DNA of 64,000 bases from Gammaproteobacteria bacterium HGW-Gammaproteobacteria-13 (GCA_002840155.1 PGZH01000001.1:124001-188000); one strand, 5' to 3'; shown: positions 8,217 to 18,156, counted from the first letter of the stretch. Numbers and translations: made by a program. Notes: generated from the letters alone by a model not told the origin.

Positions 8217-10106
8217 ATGCCGCAACCAATCCGCCTGAAAGACCACGAGAAAGACGGCCGCCTGATCCGCAAACGCGCGGTGGTCGGTGCTGTGGTGGTG
8301 TTGTTGCTGACTTCGGTGCTCGTGGCGCGCATGTATTACCTGCAGGTGGTGCAGTTCGAACACCACACCACCCTGGCGGAAAACAACCGCATCCACGTGC
8401 AGCCGATCCCGCCGAACCGTGGGCTGATCTACGACCGTAATGGGGTGATCATCGCCGATAACCGGCCCAGCTTCAGCCTGACCCTGACCCGCGAGCGCGC
8501 CGGTGACTGGCCGCAAGTGCTCGACGTAATTGTTGAGGTGCTGGAGTTGGGCCCGGATGAGCGTGCGCTGTTCGAGCGCCGCGTGCGCCAGGGCCGACGG
8601 CCGTTCGAGCCGGTACCGGTGCTGTTCGAGTTGAGCGAAGAGCAAATTGCCCGTGTGGCAATCAATCAGTTCCGTCTGCCGGGGGTGGAGGTCGCAGCGC
8701 AGCTGGTGCGGCACTACCCGTTGGGCGAGCATTTTGCCCATTCGGTGGGTTATGTCGGGCGGATCAACGAGAAAGAGCTGAAAGAGCTCGATCCGGTGGC
8801 CTACAGCGGCACGCACCATATCGGCAAAACCGGTATCGAGCGTTTCTATGAAGACGAGTTGCATGGTGAAGTGGGTTACGAGGAAGTCGAAACCAACGCC
8901 CGTGGCCGCGTGCTGCGGGTGCTCAAACGCACCGATCCGACGCCCGGCAAGGACATTGTGTTGAGCCTCGATATCCGCTTGCAGGAGGCTGCGGAAAAGG
9001 CTCTGGCCGGCCGCCGTGGCGCGATTGTGGCGATTCAGCCACAGACCGGTGAAGTGTTGGCGATGGTCAGCCAGCCGAGCTTCGACCCCAACCCCTTTGT
9101 CACCGGTATCGGCTTCAAGGCCTATGCCGATTTGCGCGACTCCATCGACCGTCCGCTGTACAACCGCATCCTGCGCGGTCTCTATCCGCCTGGTTCGACG
9201 ATCAAGCCGATGGTTGCAGTGGCGGGGCTGGATGCTGGCGTGGTGACGCCGCAGACCCGGGTGTTCGACCCCGGCTTCTATCAACTGCCCAATCACAGCC
9301 ACAAATACCGCAACTGGAACCGCACCGGTGACGGCTGGGTGGATATGGACCTGGCCATCGCCCGCTCCAACGACACCTACTTCTACTCGCTGGCGCACAA
9401 GATGGGCATCGACCGCATGCATGACTATATGACCCGCTTTGGGTTGGGTCAGCGCGTGTCGCTGGACATGTTCGAGGAAACTGCCGGGTTGATGCCGTCG
9501 CGGGACTGGAAGCGCGCGCGTTACCGTCAGGCCTGGTATCCGGGCGAGACGCTGATTCTCGGCATCGGTCAGGGCTATATGCAGACCACGCCGCTGCAGC
9601 TGGCCCAGGCCACGGCGCTGATGGCCACGCGCGGCAAGTGGATTCGGCCGCACCTGGCCAAGACCATTCAGGGCCGTACGCCAGTCGACCCCAATCCTGT
9701 ACCGGATATCGTGCTGCGTGATCCGAGGTTCTGGGATAACGGCCGCCATGGTATGGAGCAGGTAATGCATGGCCCGCGTGGCACCGCGCGCAAGGTAGGC
9801 GACGCTTCGGTCTACCGGATTGCCGGCAAGAGCGGCACCGCCCAGGTGGTGGCGATCAAGCAGGGTGAGAAATACGACCGCAGCAAGGTCGCCGAGCGCC
9901 ATCGTGACCACGCCCTGTTCGTTGCCTTCGCGCCGGCGGATAACCCACAAATTGCCGTGTCGGTGATGGTGGAGAACGGCGAGTCCGGTTCCGGAGTGGC
10001 CGCGCCAGTGGTCAAGCAGGTGATCGATGCCTGGCTGCTGGATGAAAACGGTCAGTTGAAAGCCGAATATGCTCCGCCTGTGGCGGCTGAGGTCGCCGCG
10101 CCATGA
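8217..10106 (+). CDS. mrdA: Peptidoglycan D,D-transpeptidase PBP2
   Basis: A 629-residue class B penicillin-binding protein, the essential transpeptidase of the Rod system. It has a short cytoplasmic N-terminus, one transmembrane anchor at about 21-38, a pedestal region with the conserved NRGLIYDRNG segment, and a C-terminal transpeptidase domain. Catalytic motifs are STIK (Ser327, Lys330), SND (384-386) and KSGTAQ (538-543). It pairs with the glycosyltransferase RodA, whose gene overlaps it by 4 nt. Loss of the partner or inhibition by mecillinam-type beta-lactams typically makes rods round. Confidence 0.98.
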   Translation: MPQPIRLKDHEKDGRLIRKRAVVGAVVVLLLTSVLVARMYYLQVVQFEHHTTLAENNRIHVQPIPPNRGLIYDRNGVIIADNRPSFSLTLTRERAGDWPQVLDVIVEVLELGPDERALFERRVRQGRRPFEPVPVLFELSEEQIARVAINQFRLPGVEVAAQLVRHYPLGEHFAHSVGYVGRINEKELKELDPVAYSGTHHIGKTGIERFYEDELHGEVGYEEVETNARGRVLRVLKRTDPTPGKDIVLSLDIRLQEAAEKALAGRRGAIVAIQPQTGEVLAMVSQPSFDPNPFVTGIGFKAYADLRDSIDRPLYNRILRGLYPPGSTIKPMVAVAGLDAGVVTPQTRVFDPGFYQLPNHSHKYRNWNRTGDGWVDMDLAIARSNDTYFYSLAHKMGIDRMHDYMTRFGLGQRVSLDMFEETAGLMPSRDWKRARYRQAWYPGETLILGIGQGYMQTTPLQLAQATALMATRGKWIRPHLAKTIQGRTPVDPNPVPDIVLRDPRFWDNGRHGMEQVMHGPRGTARKVGDASVYRIAGKSGTAQVVAIKQGEKYDRSKVAERHRDHALFVAFAPADNPQIAVSVMVENGESGSGVAAPVVKQVIDAWLLDENGQLKAEYAPPVAAEVAAP

Positions 10107-11242
10107 ACAGTAATTTTGACCGCAACCTGTCCTCCGAAGACCTGCTGCGCCGCCGCGCGACCCTGCTGCAGCGCCTGCATATCGACGGCATTCTGCTGTT
10201 GCTGTTGCTGATTCTGGCCACCGGCAGCCTGTTTATCCTCTATTCGGCCAGTGGCAAGAACGTCGATCTGCTGATGAAACAGGCCACCTCCTTCGGTATT
10301 GGCCTGGTTGGCATGTTTATCATCGCCCAGTTCGAGCCGCGCTTTATGGCGCGCTGGGTGCCGTTGGCTTATGTCGGCGGGGTCGCCTTGCTGGTGGTGG
10401 TGGATGTCATGGGCCATAACGCCATGGGTGCCACGCGCTGGATCAATATCCCCGGGGTGATTCGCTTCCAGCCTTCGGAGTTTATGAAGATCATCATGCC
10501 GGCGACCATCGCCTGGTACCTGTCCAGCCGCAGCCTGCCGCCGCGCCTCAAACATATTTGTATCAGCCTGGCGATGATCATCGTGCCCTTTGTGCTGATT
10601 CTGCTGCAGCCGGACCTCGGTACCTCACTGCTGATCATTGCCTCCGGCGGCTTTGTGCTGTTTATCGCCGGGTTGCAGTGGCGTTGGGTGATTGGTGCGG
10701 TGGCGGCGGTGGTGCCGATTGCCATCGGCATGTGGCTGTTTGTTATGCGTGAATATCAGAAACAGCGCGTGCTGACCTTCCTCAACCCGGAAAGTGACCC
10801 GCTGGGCAGTGGCTGGAACATCATCCAGTCAAAAGCGGCGATTGGTTCGGGTGGGGTGCTTGGCAAAGGCTGGCTGCAAGGCACTCAGTCGCACTTGGAT
10901 TTTCTGCCGGAGAGCCACACCGATTTCATTATTGCGGTGCTGGCCGAAGAATTTGGCCTGGTTGGCGTGTGTTTGTTACTGCTGGTGTACATGCTGTTGA
11001 TCGCGCGCGGCCTGGTGATTACCGTGCAAGCGCAGACGCTGTTCGGTAAGCTTCTCGCCGGCGCGCTGACCATGACCTTCTTCGTGTATGTCTTCGTCAA
11101 TATCGGCATGGTCAGCGGCCTGCTGCCGGTGGTGGGGGTACCGCTGCCGTTTATCAGCTATGGCGGCACTTCGCTGATTACCCTGCTGGCAGGATTTGGA
11201 ATTTTGATGTCGATCCACACTCATCGTAAGTGGATGGCATAG
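10103..11242 (+). CDS. rodA: Rod shape-determining SEDS glycosyltransferase RodA
   Basis: A 379-residue polytopic SEDS-family protein, the peptidoglycan polymerase partner of PBP2. Visible family motifs include FQPSEFMKI, LLQPDLGTSLLI, QRVLTFLNPESDPLGSGWNIIQS (seen as RVLTFLNPE and SGWNIIQSKAAIGSGG), FLPESHTDFI and the C-terminal PLPFISYGGTSL. Around ten transmembrane segments are apparent. The ATG overlaps the mrdA stop (ATGA), giving translational coupling of an enzyme pair that works as a 1:1 complex. Confidence 0.98.
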   Translation: MNSNFDRNLSSEDLLRRRATLLQRLHIDGILLLLLLILATGSLFILYSASGKNVDLLMKQATSFGIGLVGMFIIAQFEPRFMARWVPLAYVGGVALLVVVDVMGHNAMGATRWINIPGVIRFQPSEFMKIIMPATIAWYLSSRSLPPRLKHICISLAMIIVPFVLILLQPDLGTSLLIIASGGFVLFIAGLQWRWVIGAVAAVVPIAIGMWLFVMREYQKQRVLTFLNPESDPLGSGWNIIQSKAAIGSGGVLGKGWLQGTQSHLDFLPESHTDFIIAVLAEEFGLVGVCLLLLVYMLLIARGLVITVQAQTLFGKLLAGALTMTFFVYVFVNIGMVSGLLPVVGVPLPFISYGGTSLITLLAGFGILMSIHTHRKWMA

Positions 11243-11256
11243 GTTTGATTGGGACT

Positions 11257-12276
11257 ATGAATTCAATGCAAAACGCGCGTGGTTGGATGGTACGTACTGC
11301 ACCTTGGTTGGCGCTGGTTGGGGTGTGTGCAGTGGCGCAACCCGTGCTCGCCGGGGATTATCAGCAGTCGCCGCAGGTGGCTGAGTTTGTCGCTGAAATG
11401 ACCCGCGACTATGGCTTTGCTGGTGAGCAGCTGGTTGAGCTGTTCGCCCAGGTTGAGCGCAAGCAGGCGATCCTTGATGCGATCTCGCGTCCGGCCGAAA
11501 AAGCCAAGCCGTGGAAGGATTACCGGCCGATCTTTATTACCGACAAGCGCATCAGCAAGGGTGTCGAGTTCTGGAAGCAGCACGAAGCCACCCTGGCCCG
11601 TGCCGAGGCCGAATACGGCGTACCGGCCCAGGTGATCGTGGCGATCATCGGGGTGGAAACCTTCTACGGTGGCAATACCGGTAGTTGGCGCGTGATGGAT
11701 GCGCTGTCGACCCTGGCCTTCGATTATCCGCCGCGCGCGCCATTCTTTCGCAAGGAGCTGCGCGAGTTCCTCCTGCTGACCCGCGAAGAGCAGGTCGAGC
11801 CGCTGAGCATGACTGGCTCCTATGCCGGTGCCATGGGTTTGCCGCAGTTTATGCCGAGCAGCTTCCGTGCCTACGCCGTGGACTTTGACGGTGACGGCCA
11901 TATCAATATCTGGAACAACCCGACCGATGCCATTGGCAGCGTTGCCAGTTACTTCAAGCGTCACCACTGGCAGCCGGGCCAGCCGGTGGTTAGCGCCGCT
12001 ACCGTCAAGGGCGCACAGGCCGAGCAAGGCCTGACAGTGGGCCTGGACCCGGTGAAGAATGTCGCTGAGCTGCGTGCGCTGGGCTGGACCAGCGCCGACC
12101 CGCTGGCAGACGATTTGCCGGTAACTGCCTTCCGTCTGGAAGGTGCCGACGGCGCCGAGCACTGGCTGGGCCTGCCGAACTTCTTTGTGATCACCCGCTA
12201 CAATCGCAGTGTGATGTATGCCATGGCGGTCAATCAGCTGGCCGAGTTGCTGGTTGATGCACGGGGTAAGAATTGA
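11257..12276 (+). CDS. mltB: Lytic murein transglycosylase B
   Basis: A 339-residue family-3 lytic transglycosylase that cleaves the MurNAc-GlcNAc bond with 1,6-anhydro product formation. The ATG at 11257 was preferred; ATG at 11266 is equally possible. An N-terminal signal ends near QPVLAGD. There is no Cys for lipidation, so it is a soluble periplasmic form rather than a lipoprotein. The catalytic Glu lies in IIGVETFYGG (Glu134), followed by GSYAGAMGLPQFMPSS and DFDGDGHINIWN. It is positioned between rodA and rlpA, so a wall-cleaving enzyme is made together with the elongation synthase. Confidence 0.95.
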   Translation: MNSMQNARGWMVRTAPWLALVGVCAVAQPVLAGDYQQSPQVAEFVAEMTRDYGFAGEQLVELFAQVERKQAILDAISRPAEKAKPWKDYRPIFITDKRISKGVEFWKQHEATLARAEAEYGVPAQVIVAIIGVETFYGGNTGSWRVMDALSTLAFDYPPRAPFFRKELREFLLLTREEQVEPLSMTGSYAGAMGLPQFMPSSFRAYAVDFDGDGHINIWNNPTDAIGSVASYFKRHHWQPGQPVVSAATVKGAQAEQGLTVGLDPVKNVAELRALGWTSADPLADDLPVTAFRLEGADGAEHWLGLPNFFVITRYNRSVMYAMAVNQLAELLVDARGKN

Positions 12277-13280
12277 TGTCGCGTTTGCCTTTTAAATTGG
12301 CTGCTTATGGCAGCTTGGCGCTGCTGCTGGCCAGCTGCTCGTCCACCCGCGCGCCGCAGCCGGTTGCACCGGTGCAGCAGGGTGGGGCGATTTCCGGCCC
12401 GGGTGATTTCAACCGTCCGCACAAGGATGGCGCGCCCTGGTGGGATGTCGACGTTTCGCGGATTCCCGATGCCGTGCCAATGCCGCACTACGGCCCGGTC
12501 AAGGCCAGCCCTTACACGGTGTTTGGCAAGCAGTACTACCCGATTCCCGATGCCCGTCGCTATCAGGCGGTTGGCCCGGCGTCCTGGTATGGCACCAAGT
12601 TCCACGGCCAGGCCACCGCCAACGGTGAAACCTACGACCTGTACGGCATGACCGCTGCACACAAAACCCTGCCGTTGCCGAGCTATGTGCGCGTCACCAA
12701 CTTGGAAAACGGCAAGACCGCGATTCTGCGGGTCAACGACCGCGGGCCGTTCTATTCCGACCGGATCATCGACCTGTCTTTCGCTGCAGCGAAGAAGCTC
12801 GGCTATGCCGAAAGCGGCACCGCGCGGGTCAAGGTCGAAGGTATCGATCCACATGAATGGTGGGCTCAGCAGGGCCGTCCAGTGCCGATGGTATTGGCTG
12901 CACCGCAGCAAGTTGCTCAGGCCAAGCCGGTTGCACAGGCTATCGCGCAGCCGGTTGAGCAGTATTCGCCGCCCCCGCAGCAGCATGCCGCCGCGGTGCT
13001 CCCCGTGCAGATTGACGCAAAAAAAAACGCTTCAGTCGGAGCCTCTGGCCTGTATCTCCAAGTGGCCGCCTTCGCCAATCCGGACGCTGCGGAACTCCTC
13101 AAGGCCAAGTTGAGCGAGACGGTGGCTGCCCCGGTGTTCGTCAGCTCAGTGGTGCGCAACCAGCAGATATTGCACCGCGTGCGCCTGGGGCCGGTGAGCA
13201 GCCAAAGCGAGGCTGAGCAGCTGCAGAGCAGCGTGCGCCTGGCCAATCTCGGTGAACCCACTCTGGTCAAGGCAGACTGA
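12276..13280 (+). CDS. rlpA: Septal ring lytic transglycosylase RlpA (lipoprotein)
   Basis: A 334-residue lipoprotein. The signal peptide ends in the lipobox LLASC (Cys21); a linker leads to a double-psi beta-barrel domain (about 95-190, with GPASWYGTKFHGQATANGE and ILRVNDRGPF carrying the catalytic Asp region), then a Pro/Gln-rich linker, then a C-terminal SPOR domain (about 262-334, GLYLQVAAFANPDAAELL). In P. aeruginosa RlpA cleaves glycan strands lacking stem peptides; SPOR binds the same denuded glycans at septa. The ATG shares one base with the mltB stop. A TTG 3 nt upstream is in frame, but ATG is preferred. Confidence 0.96.
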   Translation: MSRLPFKLAAYGSLALLLASCSSTRAPQPVAPVQQGGAISGPGDFNRPHKDGAPWWDVDVSRIPDAVPMPHYGPVKASPYTVFGKQYYPIPDARRYQAVGPASWYGTKFHGQATANGETYDLYGMTAAHKTLPLPSYVRVTNLENGKTAILRVNDRGPFYSDRIIDLSFAAAKKLGYAESGTARVKVEGIDPHEWWAQQGRPVPMVLAAPQQVAQAKPVAQAIAQPVEQYSPPPQQHAAAVLPVQIDAKKNASVGASGLYLQVAAFANPDAAELLKAKLSETVAAPVFVSSVVRNQQILHRVRLGPVSSQSEAEQLQSSVRLANLGEPTLVKAD

Positions 13281-13321
13281 CAGGGCACTTATGGTTTATC
13301 TGCGGGACTAAACAAACAACT

Positions 13322-13343
13322 CCGGCCAGCCACGGTTGGCCGG
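13322..13343 (+). terminator. Hairpin between rlpA and dacC
   Basis: Arms CCGGCCA (13322-13328) and TGGCCGG (13337-13343) form a GC-rich stem, extended by flanking CT/GG, with an 8-nt loop in the 122-nt gap. No T-tract follows, so it may attenuate or stabilise mRNA rather than end transcription. Confidence 0.4.
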
Positions 13344-13402
13344 GGGGATCAGCAACTTATGCCCACTGGGCCTGTTCGACCATCAGCAATCTAGAGAGAC
13401 GG

Positions 13403-14578
13403 ATGAATATCACCAGCTTTGCGCAACGCATTTTCCTATCACTTTTCCTGCTCAGTGCACCGACTGCCTGGGCCAATCAGCAAGTGATTCCTGCTGCGCC
13501 GCAGTTGGCTGCCAAATCCTATGTGCTGCTGGATGCCGCCAGCGGCAAGGTGTTGGTGGAAAACAACGGTGACCAGCGTCTGCCGCCAGCCAGCCTGACC
13601 AAGCTGATGACGGCTTACATCGCCACCCTGGAAATTCGCAAGGGCAAGATCGGCGAGCAGGACCTGGTGCCAATCAGCGAGCACGCCTGGCGTACCGGTG
13701 GTGCGGCTTCCGGTGGCTCGACCATGTTCCTGCCGCTGAACAGCCAAGCCACCGTGGATGACCTGCTGCACGGCGTGATCATCCAGTCCGGTAACGACGC
13801 CAGTATCGCCCTGGCCGAGTACATCGCCGGCAGCGAAGACGCCTTCGCCGACATGATGAACGAGACCGCTGCGCGTCTGGGCATGAGCAACAGCCACTTT
13901 ATGAATGCCACCGGTCTGCCGCATCCGGAGCATTACTCCAGCGCCCACGATATGGCGATTCTGGCCCGCGCCATCATCAATGAAGATCAGGAACACTATG
14001 CGATCTACGCGCAGAAGGAGTTCCTTTGGAACAACATCAAGCAGGGCAATCGCAACCTGCTGCTGTGGCGCGACAAGACCGTCGATGGTCTGAAAACCGG
14101 CCACACTCAGGAAGCGGGCTATTGCCTGGTAGCGTCGGCCGTACGTGATGGCGCGCGGATGATTACCTCGGTATTCGGCACGGTCAGCGAATCGGCCCGT
14201 GCTGCGGAAACCCAGAAGCTGCTGACCTATGGCTTCCGCTTCTTCGAAACCCGCACCTTCTACAAGCAAGGCCAGGAGTTGGCTCAGGCCCAGGTGTGGA
14301 AAGGCACCGTGCGCCAGGTCAAGGCTGGTTTGGCCACTGACCTGAGCCTGACCCTGCCGAAGGGCCAGCTGGAAAAACTGCAGGCCGGGATGATCCTCAA
14401 TCCGCAACTCACTGCCCCGATTGCCCAGGGCGATGTGATCGGCAAGGTTGAAGTGAAGCTGGGTGAGGAAGTGGTGCACAGCGCTGATCTGATCGCCCTT
14501 GAGGCCGTTGAGGAAGGTAGTTTCTTCCGCCGCCTGTGGGATAGCATCAGCCTGTTCTTCTTCGGATTGTTCAACTGA
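13403..14578 (+). CDS. dacC: D-alanyl-D-alanine carboxypeptidase (PBP5/6 type)
   Basis: A 391-residue low-molecular-mass PBP that removes the terminal D-Ala from pentapeptide side chains. A signal peptide ends at about TAWA (24). Active-site motifs are SLTK (Ser64, Lys67), SGN in IIQSGNDASIALAE, and KTGHT in VDGLKTGHTQEAGY. A C-terminal PBP5 domain follows, and the last about 20 residues (FFRRLWDSISLFFFGLFN) form the amphipathic helix that anchors the enzyme to the outer face of the inner membrane. The name follows P. aeruginosa usage; dacA is the E. coli equivalent. It is the last wall gene of the cluster. Confidence 0.96.
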   Translation: MNITSFAQRIFLSLFLLSAPTAWANQQVIPAAPQLAAKSYVLLDAASGKVLVENNGDQRLPPASLTKLMTAYIATLEIRKGKIGEQDLVPISEHAWRTGGAASGGSTMFLPLNSQATVDDLLHGVIIQSGNDASIALAEYIAGSEDAFADMMNETAARLGMSNSHFMNATGLPHPEHYSSAHDMAILARAIINEDQEHYAIYAQKEFLWNNIKQGNRNLLLWRDKTVDGLKTGHTQEAGYCLVASAVRDGARMITSVFGTVSESARAAETQKLLTYGFRFFETRTFYKQGQELAQAQVWKGTVRQVKAGLATDLSLTLPKGQLEKLQAGMILNPQLTAPIAQGDVIGKVEVKLGEEVVHSADLIALEAVEEGSFFRRLWDSISLFFFGLFN

Positions 14579-14591
14579 TAGCGTGACCAGC

Positions 14592-14624
14592 ACGCCCCTG
14601 CCGACCCGCAGGGGCGTTGTTGTT
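14592..14624 (+). terminator. Hairpin downstream of dacC
   Basis: A perfect 10-bp stem, ACGCCCCTGC (14592-14601) with GCAGGGGCGT (14608-14617), has a 6-nt loop and is followed by a broken T-run TGTTGTT. It sits 14 nt after the dacC stop and before ybeD, and is a plausible weak intrinsic terminator or attenuator. Confidence 0.6.
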
Positions 14625-14651
14625 GCCACGGCTTACGAGGCCGTTACTGCC

Positions 14652-14927
14652 ATGACTCAACCTGACGTCAACTCACACAAAATCGAATTCCCTTGCGCCA
14701 ACTACCCGATCAAGGTGGTGGGCGACAGTGGTGCCAATTACAAGGACATGGTGATCGAAATCCTTAGCAAGCATGCCAAGGTCGATCTCAGCACCCTGGC
14801 CGAGCGCCAGAGCAGTAATGGCAAATACACCACTGTGCAGCTGCACATCGAGGCCACCGGTGAAGACCAGCTGCGCGATATCAACAGCGCCCTGCGCGCG
14901 ACCGGTATCGTCCATATGGTGCTCTGA
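14652..14927 (+). CDS. ybeD: YbeD/DUF493 family protein
   Basis: A 91-residue protein of the YbeD (DUF493) family, an ACT-like small fold of uncertain function. The ATG at 14652 starts [15 protein letters not shown]; further in-frame sequence upstream runs through the dacC terminator and is not coding. The core [12 protein letters not shown] and [23 protein letters not shown] segments are conserved. It almost always lies between dacA/dacC and lipB, and here its stop overlaps the lipB start by one base, suggesting a role linked to lipoylation or regulation of that step, but this is unproven. Confidence 0.92.
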   Translation: MTQPDVNSHKIEFPCANYPIKVVGDSGANYKDMVIEILSKHAKVDLSTLAERQSSNGKYTTVQLHIEATGEDQLRDINSALRATGIVHMVL

Positions 14928-15580
14928 TGAGCCTGCCGCTCGGCTTTCGTGAGCTGGGCCAGGTCGATTATCAGCCTACCTGGCATGCGATGCAGCGCTT
15001 TACCGATACGCGCGGCGTGGATACGCCGGACGAAATCTGGTTGCTCGAACACGCCCCCGTATTTACCCAGGGCCAGGCCGGCAAAGCCGAGCATGTGCTG
15101 TTTCCGGGGGATATTCCGGTGGTGCAGGTCGACCGTGGTGGTCAGGTCACCTATCACGGCCCCGGCCAACTGGTGGCTTACCTGCTGCTGGATGTACGCC
15201 GTAGCGGCATTGGCGTGCGTGAGCTGGTCAGCCGCATTGAGCGCAGCCTGATTGATCTGCTCGCCAGCTACGGGGTCAGTGCCAATGCCAAGCCGGACGC
15301 ACCGGGTGTGTATGTGGATGGCGCGAAGATCGCATCGCTCGGCCTGCGCATCCGCAACGGTCGCAGCTTCCATGGTCTGGCGTTGAATGTAGATATGGAC
15401 CTGCAGCCGTTCCAGCGCATCAACCCCTGCGGTTATGCCGGCATGGCCATGACCCAGTTGGCCGATCAGGTGGCGGGGCCGGTGAGCATGGTTGAGGTCG
15501 GCGCGCGGCTGCGTGAGCAGCTGGTCAAGCACCTTGACTACCCGCAGCAGCAGACCCTGGCTGGCGTTATAGATCGCTAG
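14927..15580 (+). CDS. lipB: Octanoyltransferase LipB
   Basis: A 217-residue enzyme that moves octanoyl from octanoyl-ACP to the lipoyl domains of 2-oxoacid dehydrogenases and GcvH. Motifs are [13 protein letters not shown], the [20 protein letters not shown] stretch (seen as [12 protein letters not shown]), the lysine of [14 protein letters not shown] and the nucleophilic Cys of [14 protein letters not shown]. It acts immediately before LipA, whose gene is convergent on the other strand behind a shared terminator. Confidence 0.98.
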   Translation: MSLPLGFRELGQVDYQPTWHAMQRFTDTRGVDTPDEIWLLEHAPVFTQGQAGKAEHVLFPGDIPVVQVDRGGQVTYHGPGQLVAYLLLDVRRSGIGVRELVSRIERSLIDLLASYGVSANAKPDAPGVYVDGAKIASLGLRIRNGRSFHGLALNVDMDLQPFQRINPCGYAGMAMTQLADQVAGPVSMVEVGARLREQLVKHLDYPQQQTLAGVIDR

Positions 15581-15601
15581 GGTGTGGCTGGCAGAAAGCA
15601 A

Positions 15602-15637
15602 AACGCCTGACCCAGGCATTACCCAGAGTCAGGCGTT
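15602..15637. terminator. Terminator shared by lipB and lipA
   Basis: Arms AACGCCTGAC (15602-15611) and GTCAGGCGTT (15628-15637) form a 10-bp stem between the convergent lipB and lipA stops. On the minus strand the stem runs into TTTTGCTTTC, a good T-tract for lipA; on the plus strand the T-tract is poor. Confidence 0.75.
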
Positions 15638-15648
15638 ATCCAGCTCGA

Positions 15649-16701
15649 TCAGTTCAGATTGAGGGCTGGGATCAGGCTGCTGTCGAGCTGCTGGCCTGGT
15701 ACGGGTACTGGAGCGGCCAGGCCCAGGTTGTTCTTCTCGAATACCTTGTCGGCACGGTAGCTGGAACGTACCAGCGGGCCGGCGGCGACTTCCATAAAAC
15801 CCTTCTGCAGGCCGATTTCGCGGAAACGATTGAACTCTTCCGGGCTGACCCAGCGCTTGACCGTCAGGTGGTTGCGCGTCGGTTGCAGGTACTGGCCGAG
15901 GGTGAGGATGTCGACGTTGATGGCGCGCAGGTCATCCATGGTCTGGATGATCTCTTCGTCAGTTTCGCCCAGGCCGAGCATCAGGCTGGTCTTGGTCAGC
16001 ACGGACGGACGATGGCGTTTGGCATGTTCCAGCGCGCGCAAGGTCTTCTCGTAACCGGCGCGCGGGTCGCGCACTTCGTGGGTTAGGCGCTTGACCGTCT
16101 CGACGTTCTGCGCGAACACCTCAAGGCCGGAATCCACCACGCGCTCAATGGCCTGCAGGTCGCCGTCGAAGTCCGGGGTCAGGGCTTCCACCACCACGTG
16201 CGGCGTGTTGTCCTTGATCGCCCGTACGCAGGCGGCGTAGTGGCTGGCGCCGCCGTCATCCAGATCGTCGCGATCCACCGAGGTCAGTACGATATAGCGC
16301 AGCGCCATCAGCTCGACTGATTTGGCAGTGTTCTGTGGCTCTTCCAGGTCCAGCCAACCGTTGGGGTTGCCGGTGTCCACTGCGCAGAAGCGGCAGGCGC
16401 GGGTGCACACTGAGCCCATCAGCATGATGGTCGCAGTACCGTTGGACCAGCATTCGCCCATGTTCGGGCAGTGGGACTCCTGGCACACGGTGCTCAGGCG
16501 GTGTTCACTGACATTGCGCTTGACCGCCTCGAAGCGGCTGCCGCCAGGCGCCTTGACTCGTAGCCACTTGGGTTTGGGCTCGAACACCTGAGGCTCACTG
16601 GAGGCGCGGCGCTTCTGGCCGTCCTTGATCGCGGTGATGCCTTGGGTAGTACGGAATTTTTCGCCACTGGCGACGGTTTTAGGCGGGGAGGTATCGGACA
16701 T
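15649..16701 (-). CDS. lipA: Lipoyl synthase
   Basis: A 350-residue radical-SAM enzyme that inserts two sulphurs into protein-bound octanoyl chains. It carries both iron-sulphur motifs: the auxiliary-cluster [12 protein letters not shown] and the radical-SAM [10 protein letters not shown]. It also has the C-terminal RSSYRADK motif, whose Arg-Ser-Ser-Tyr supplies the serine ligand of the auxiliary cluster. ATG at 16701 was chosen over the TTG at 16707. The first about 40 residues are a variable extension. It completes the lipoate pathway with lipB. Confidence 0.98.
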   Translation of the reverse strand: MSDTSPPKTVASGEKFRTTQGITAIKDGQKRRASSEPQVFEPKPKWLRVKAPGGSRFEAVKRNVSEHRLSTVCQESHCPNMGECWSNGTATIMLMGSVCTRACRFCAVDTGNPNGWLDLEEPQNTAKSVELMALRYIVLTSVDRDDLDDGGASHYAACVRAIKDNTPHVVVEALTPDFDGDLQAIERVVDSGLEVFAQNVETVKRLTHEVRDPRAGYEKTLRALEHAKRHRPSVLTKTSLMLGLGETDEEIIQTMDDLRAINVDILTLGQYLQPTRNHLTVKRWVSPEEFNRFREIGLQKGFMEVAAGPLVRSSYRADKVFEKNNLGLAAPVPVPGQQLDSSLIPALNLN

Positions 16702-16839
16702 CGGCAATCTGGGCTCCGCTAGAGGCTCCGTGGACGAGGCGGCTTGTGGCCGCCGCGCAGCTTATCACAGAAGCTGACCGTTCAGTCCGGCGGGCGCCGT
16801 GCGGTTCAGGCAGGCGGCCCGCAGGCAAGCGCGCAGGGG

Positions 16840-18156
16840 CTACTGCTGCAACTGGCTGGCGAACTGCTCTACGGCCTGTACCACCTGCTTGGCGCCTTCC
16901 TGAATTTCCACAATGACCGTGCCCGCCTCGTTGGCCAGGTCCAGGCCTTGTTCGGCCTGCTGACGGCTGCTGGCCATGCTGCTCACTGCCTGCTGGGCCA
17001 GGCTCTGGTTTCTTTGCACCACGTCGACGATTTCCTCGGTGGCCTGACTGGTGCGACCGGCCAGTTGCCGCACTTCGTCGGCCACCACGGCGAAGCCGCG
17101 GCCCTGATCGCCGGCCCGCGCGGCTTCGATAGCCGCGTTCAAGGCCAGCAGGTTGGTCTGTTCGGCAATGCCGCGAATGGTCTGCATGATGGTGCTGATC
17201 AGTTGCGACTGCTTGTCCAGGGCCTCGATGCCCTCGCTGGCGTCCTGCATTTGCTGGGCGATGCGCTGCATGACTGCGACGGTCTGGCTGACCACGTTGG
17301 CGCCTTTGTTGGCGCTGGCGTCCGTTTGCTGCGAGATGCTGTAGGCCATGTTGGCGGCATTGGCCACGGCCGCTTCCTGGTTGACCTGGTCGGTGATCAC
17401 CGTGGCGAATTTGACCACTTTATAGAGCTTGTTGTGGTTATCGACGATGGGGTTGTAGGAGGCTTCCAGCCAGACCGTGCGGCCTGCACTGTCGATGCGC
17501 TTGAAGCGCCCGGCGATATACTCGCCGCGGTTAAGCCTGGCCCAGAAGGCCTGGTAAGTCTGCGAGTTGTATTCCTCGGCTTCGCAGAACTGGCGGTGAT
17601 GCTTGCCCTTGATCTGTTCCAGGCGATAACCCATGCCATCAAGAAAACGCTGGTTGGCGGTGAGAACTTCGCCGGCCAGGTTGAATTCGATCACCGCGGT
17701 GGAGCGCAGCAGTGCATCGATCAGGCCTTCGTGCTCGCGGGAGGTGGCGATGGTGCGGGTCAGGTCGGTGGCGAAACAGGCGAAATAGAGCAGCTCGCCA
17801 CGGCCATTTAGCACGGGCTGCCAGACGGCGCGGAGCCAGGCTTCCTGGCCGTTGCCGCGCAGCAGGCGAAAAGCACCATTGAGGTGTTCACGCTGGCGCA
17901 GGGCCTGCTGCAGGTTCCGGTAATTGGGTTCGTTGTGGAACGAGGTGGGGATCAGTGATTCCAGCGTGCGACCCAACAGGGTGCTGCGCTCGTAGTGCAT
18001 CTCGCGAAGAAAATCGTCGTTGGCGTTGCGGATCTTGCCACTCGGGTCGATCTCGATTACCAGCATTTCACTGTAAATCGAGTCGCGGATCTGCCGCAGG
18101 CTGGCCAGCTCTTCACGCAGTTCGGCCAGCTCCTCTTTCAATTTGTTGTTGAACAT
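16840..18156 (-). CDS. Soluble PAS-PAS methyl-accepting chemotaxis protein (BdlA/Aer-like)
   Basis: Taken from ATG 18156 (438 residues) with AAGG upstream; a longer in-frame version adds 26 residues without homology. A short coiled coil ([15 protein letters not shown]) is followed by two PAS domains (about 20-130 and 140-250) and an MCP signalling domain with the conserved hairpin tip [23 protein letters not shown], split as [13 protein letters not shown] and [14 protein letters not shown]. No transmembrane segment is visible, so it is cytoplasmic. The architecture matches P. aeruginosa BdlA (biofilm dispersion) and other Aer-like energy or redox sensors that signal through CheA/CheW. Neither the ligand nor the cofactor (FAD or haem) can be fixed. 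Confidence 0.88.
   Translation of the reverse strand: MFNNKLKEELAELREELASLRQIRDSIYSEMLVIEIDPSGKIRNANDDFLREMHYERSTLLGRTLESLIPTSFHNEPNYRNLQQALRQREHLNGAFRLLRGNGQEAWLRAVWQPVLNGRGELLYFACFATDLTRTIATSREHEGLIDALLRSTAVIEFNLAGEVLTANQRFLDGMGYRLEQIKGKHHRQFCEAEEYNSQTYQAFWARLNRGEYIAGRFKRIDSAGRTVWLEASYNPIVDNHNKLYKVVKFATVITDQVNQEAAVANAANMAYSISQQTDASANKGANVVSQTVAVMQRIAQQMQDASEGIEALDKQSQLISTIMQTIRGIAEQTNLLALNAAIEAARAGDQGRGFAVVADEVRQLAGRTSQATEEIVDVVQRNQSLAQQAVSSMASSRQQAEQGLDLANEAGTVIVEIQEGAKQVVQAVEQFASQLQQ

Noticed and set aside
8088-9950. 620-codon minus-strand open frame opposite mrdA
   Set aside because: Long antisense frames are expected in GC-rich DNA with third-position bias; mrdA has all catalytic motifs, and this frame has no homology-like pattern, start site or operon context.
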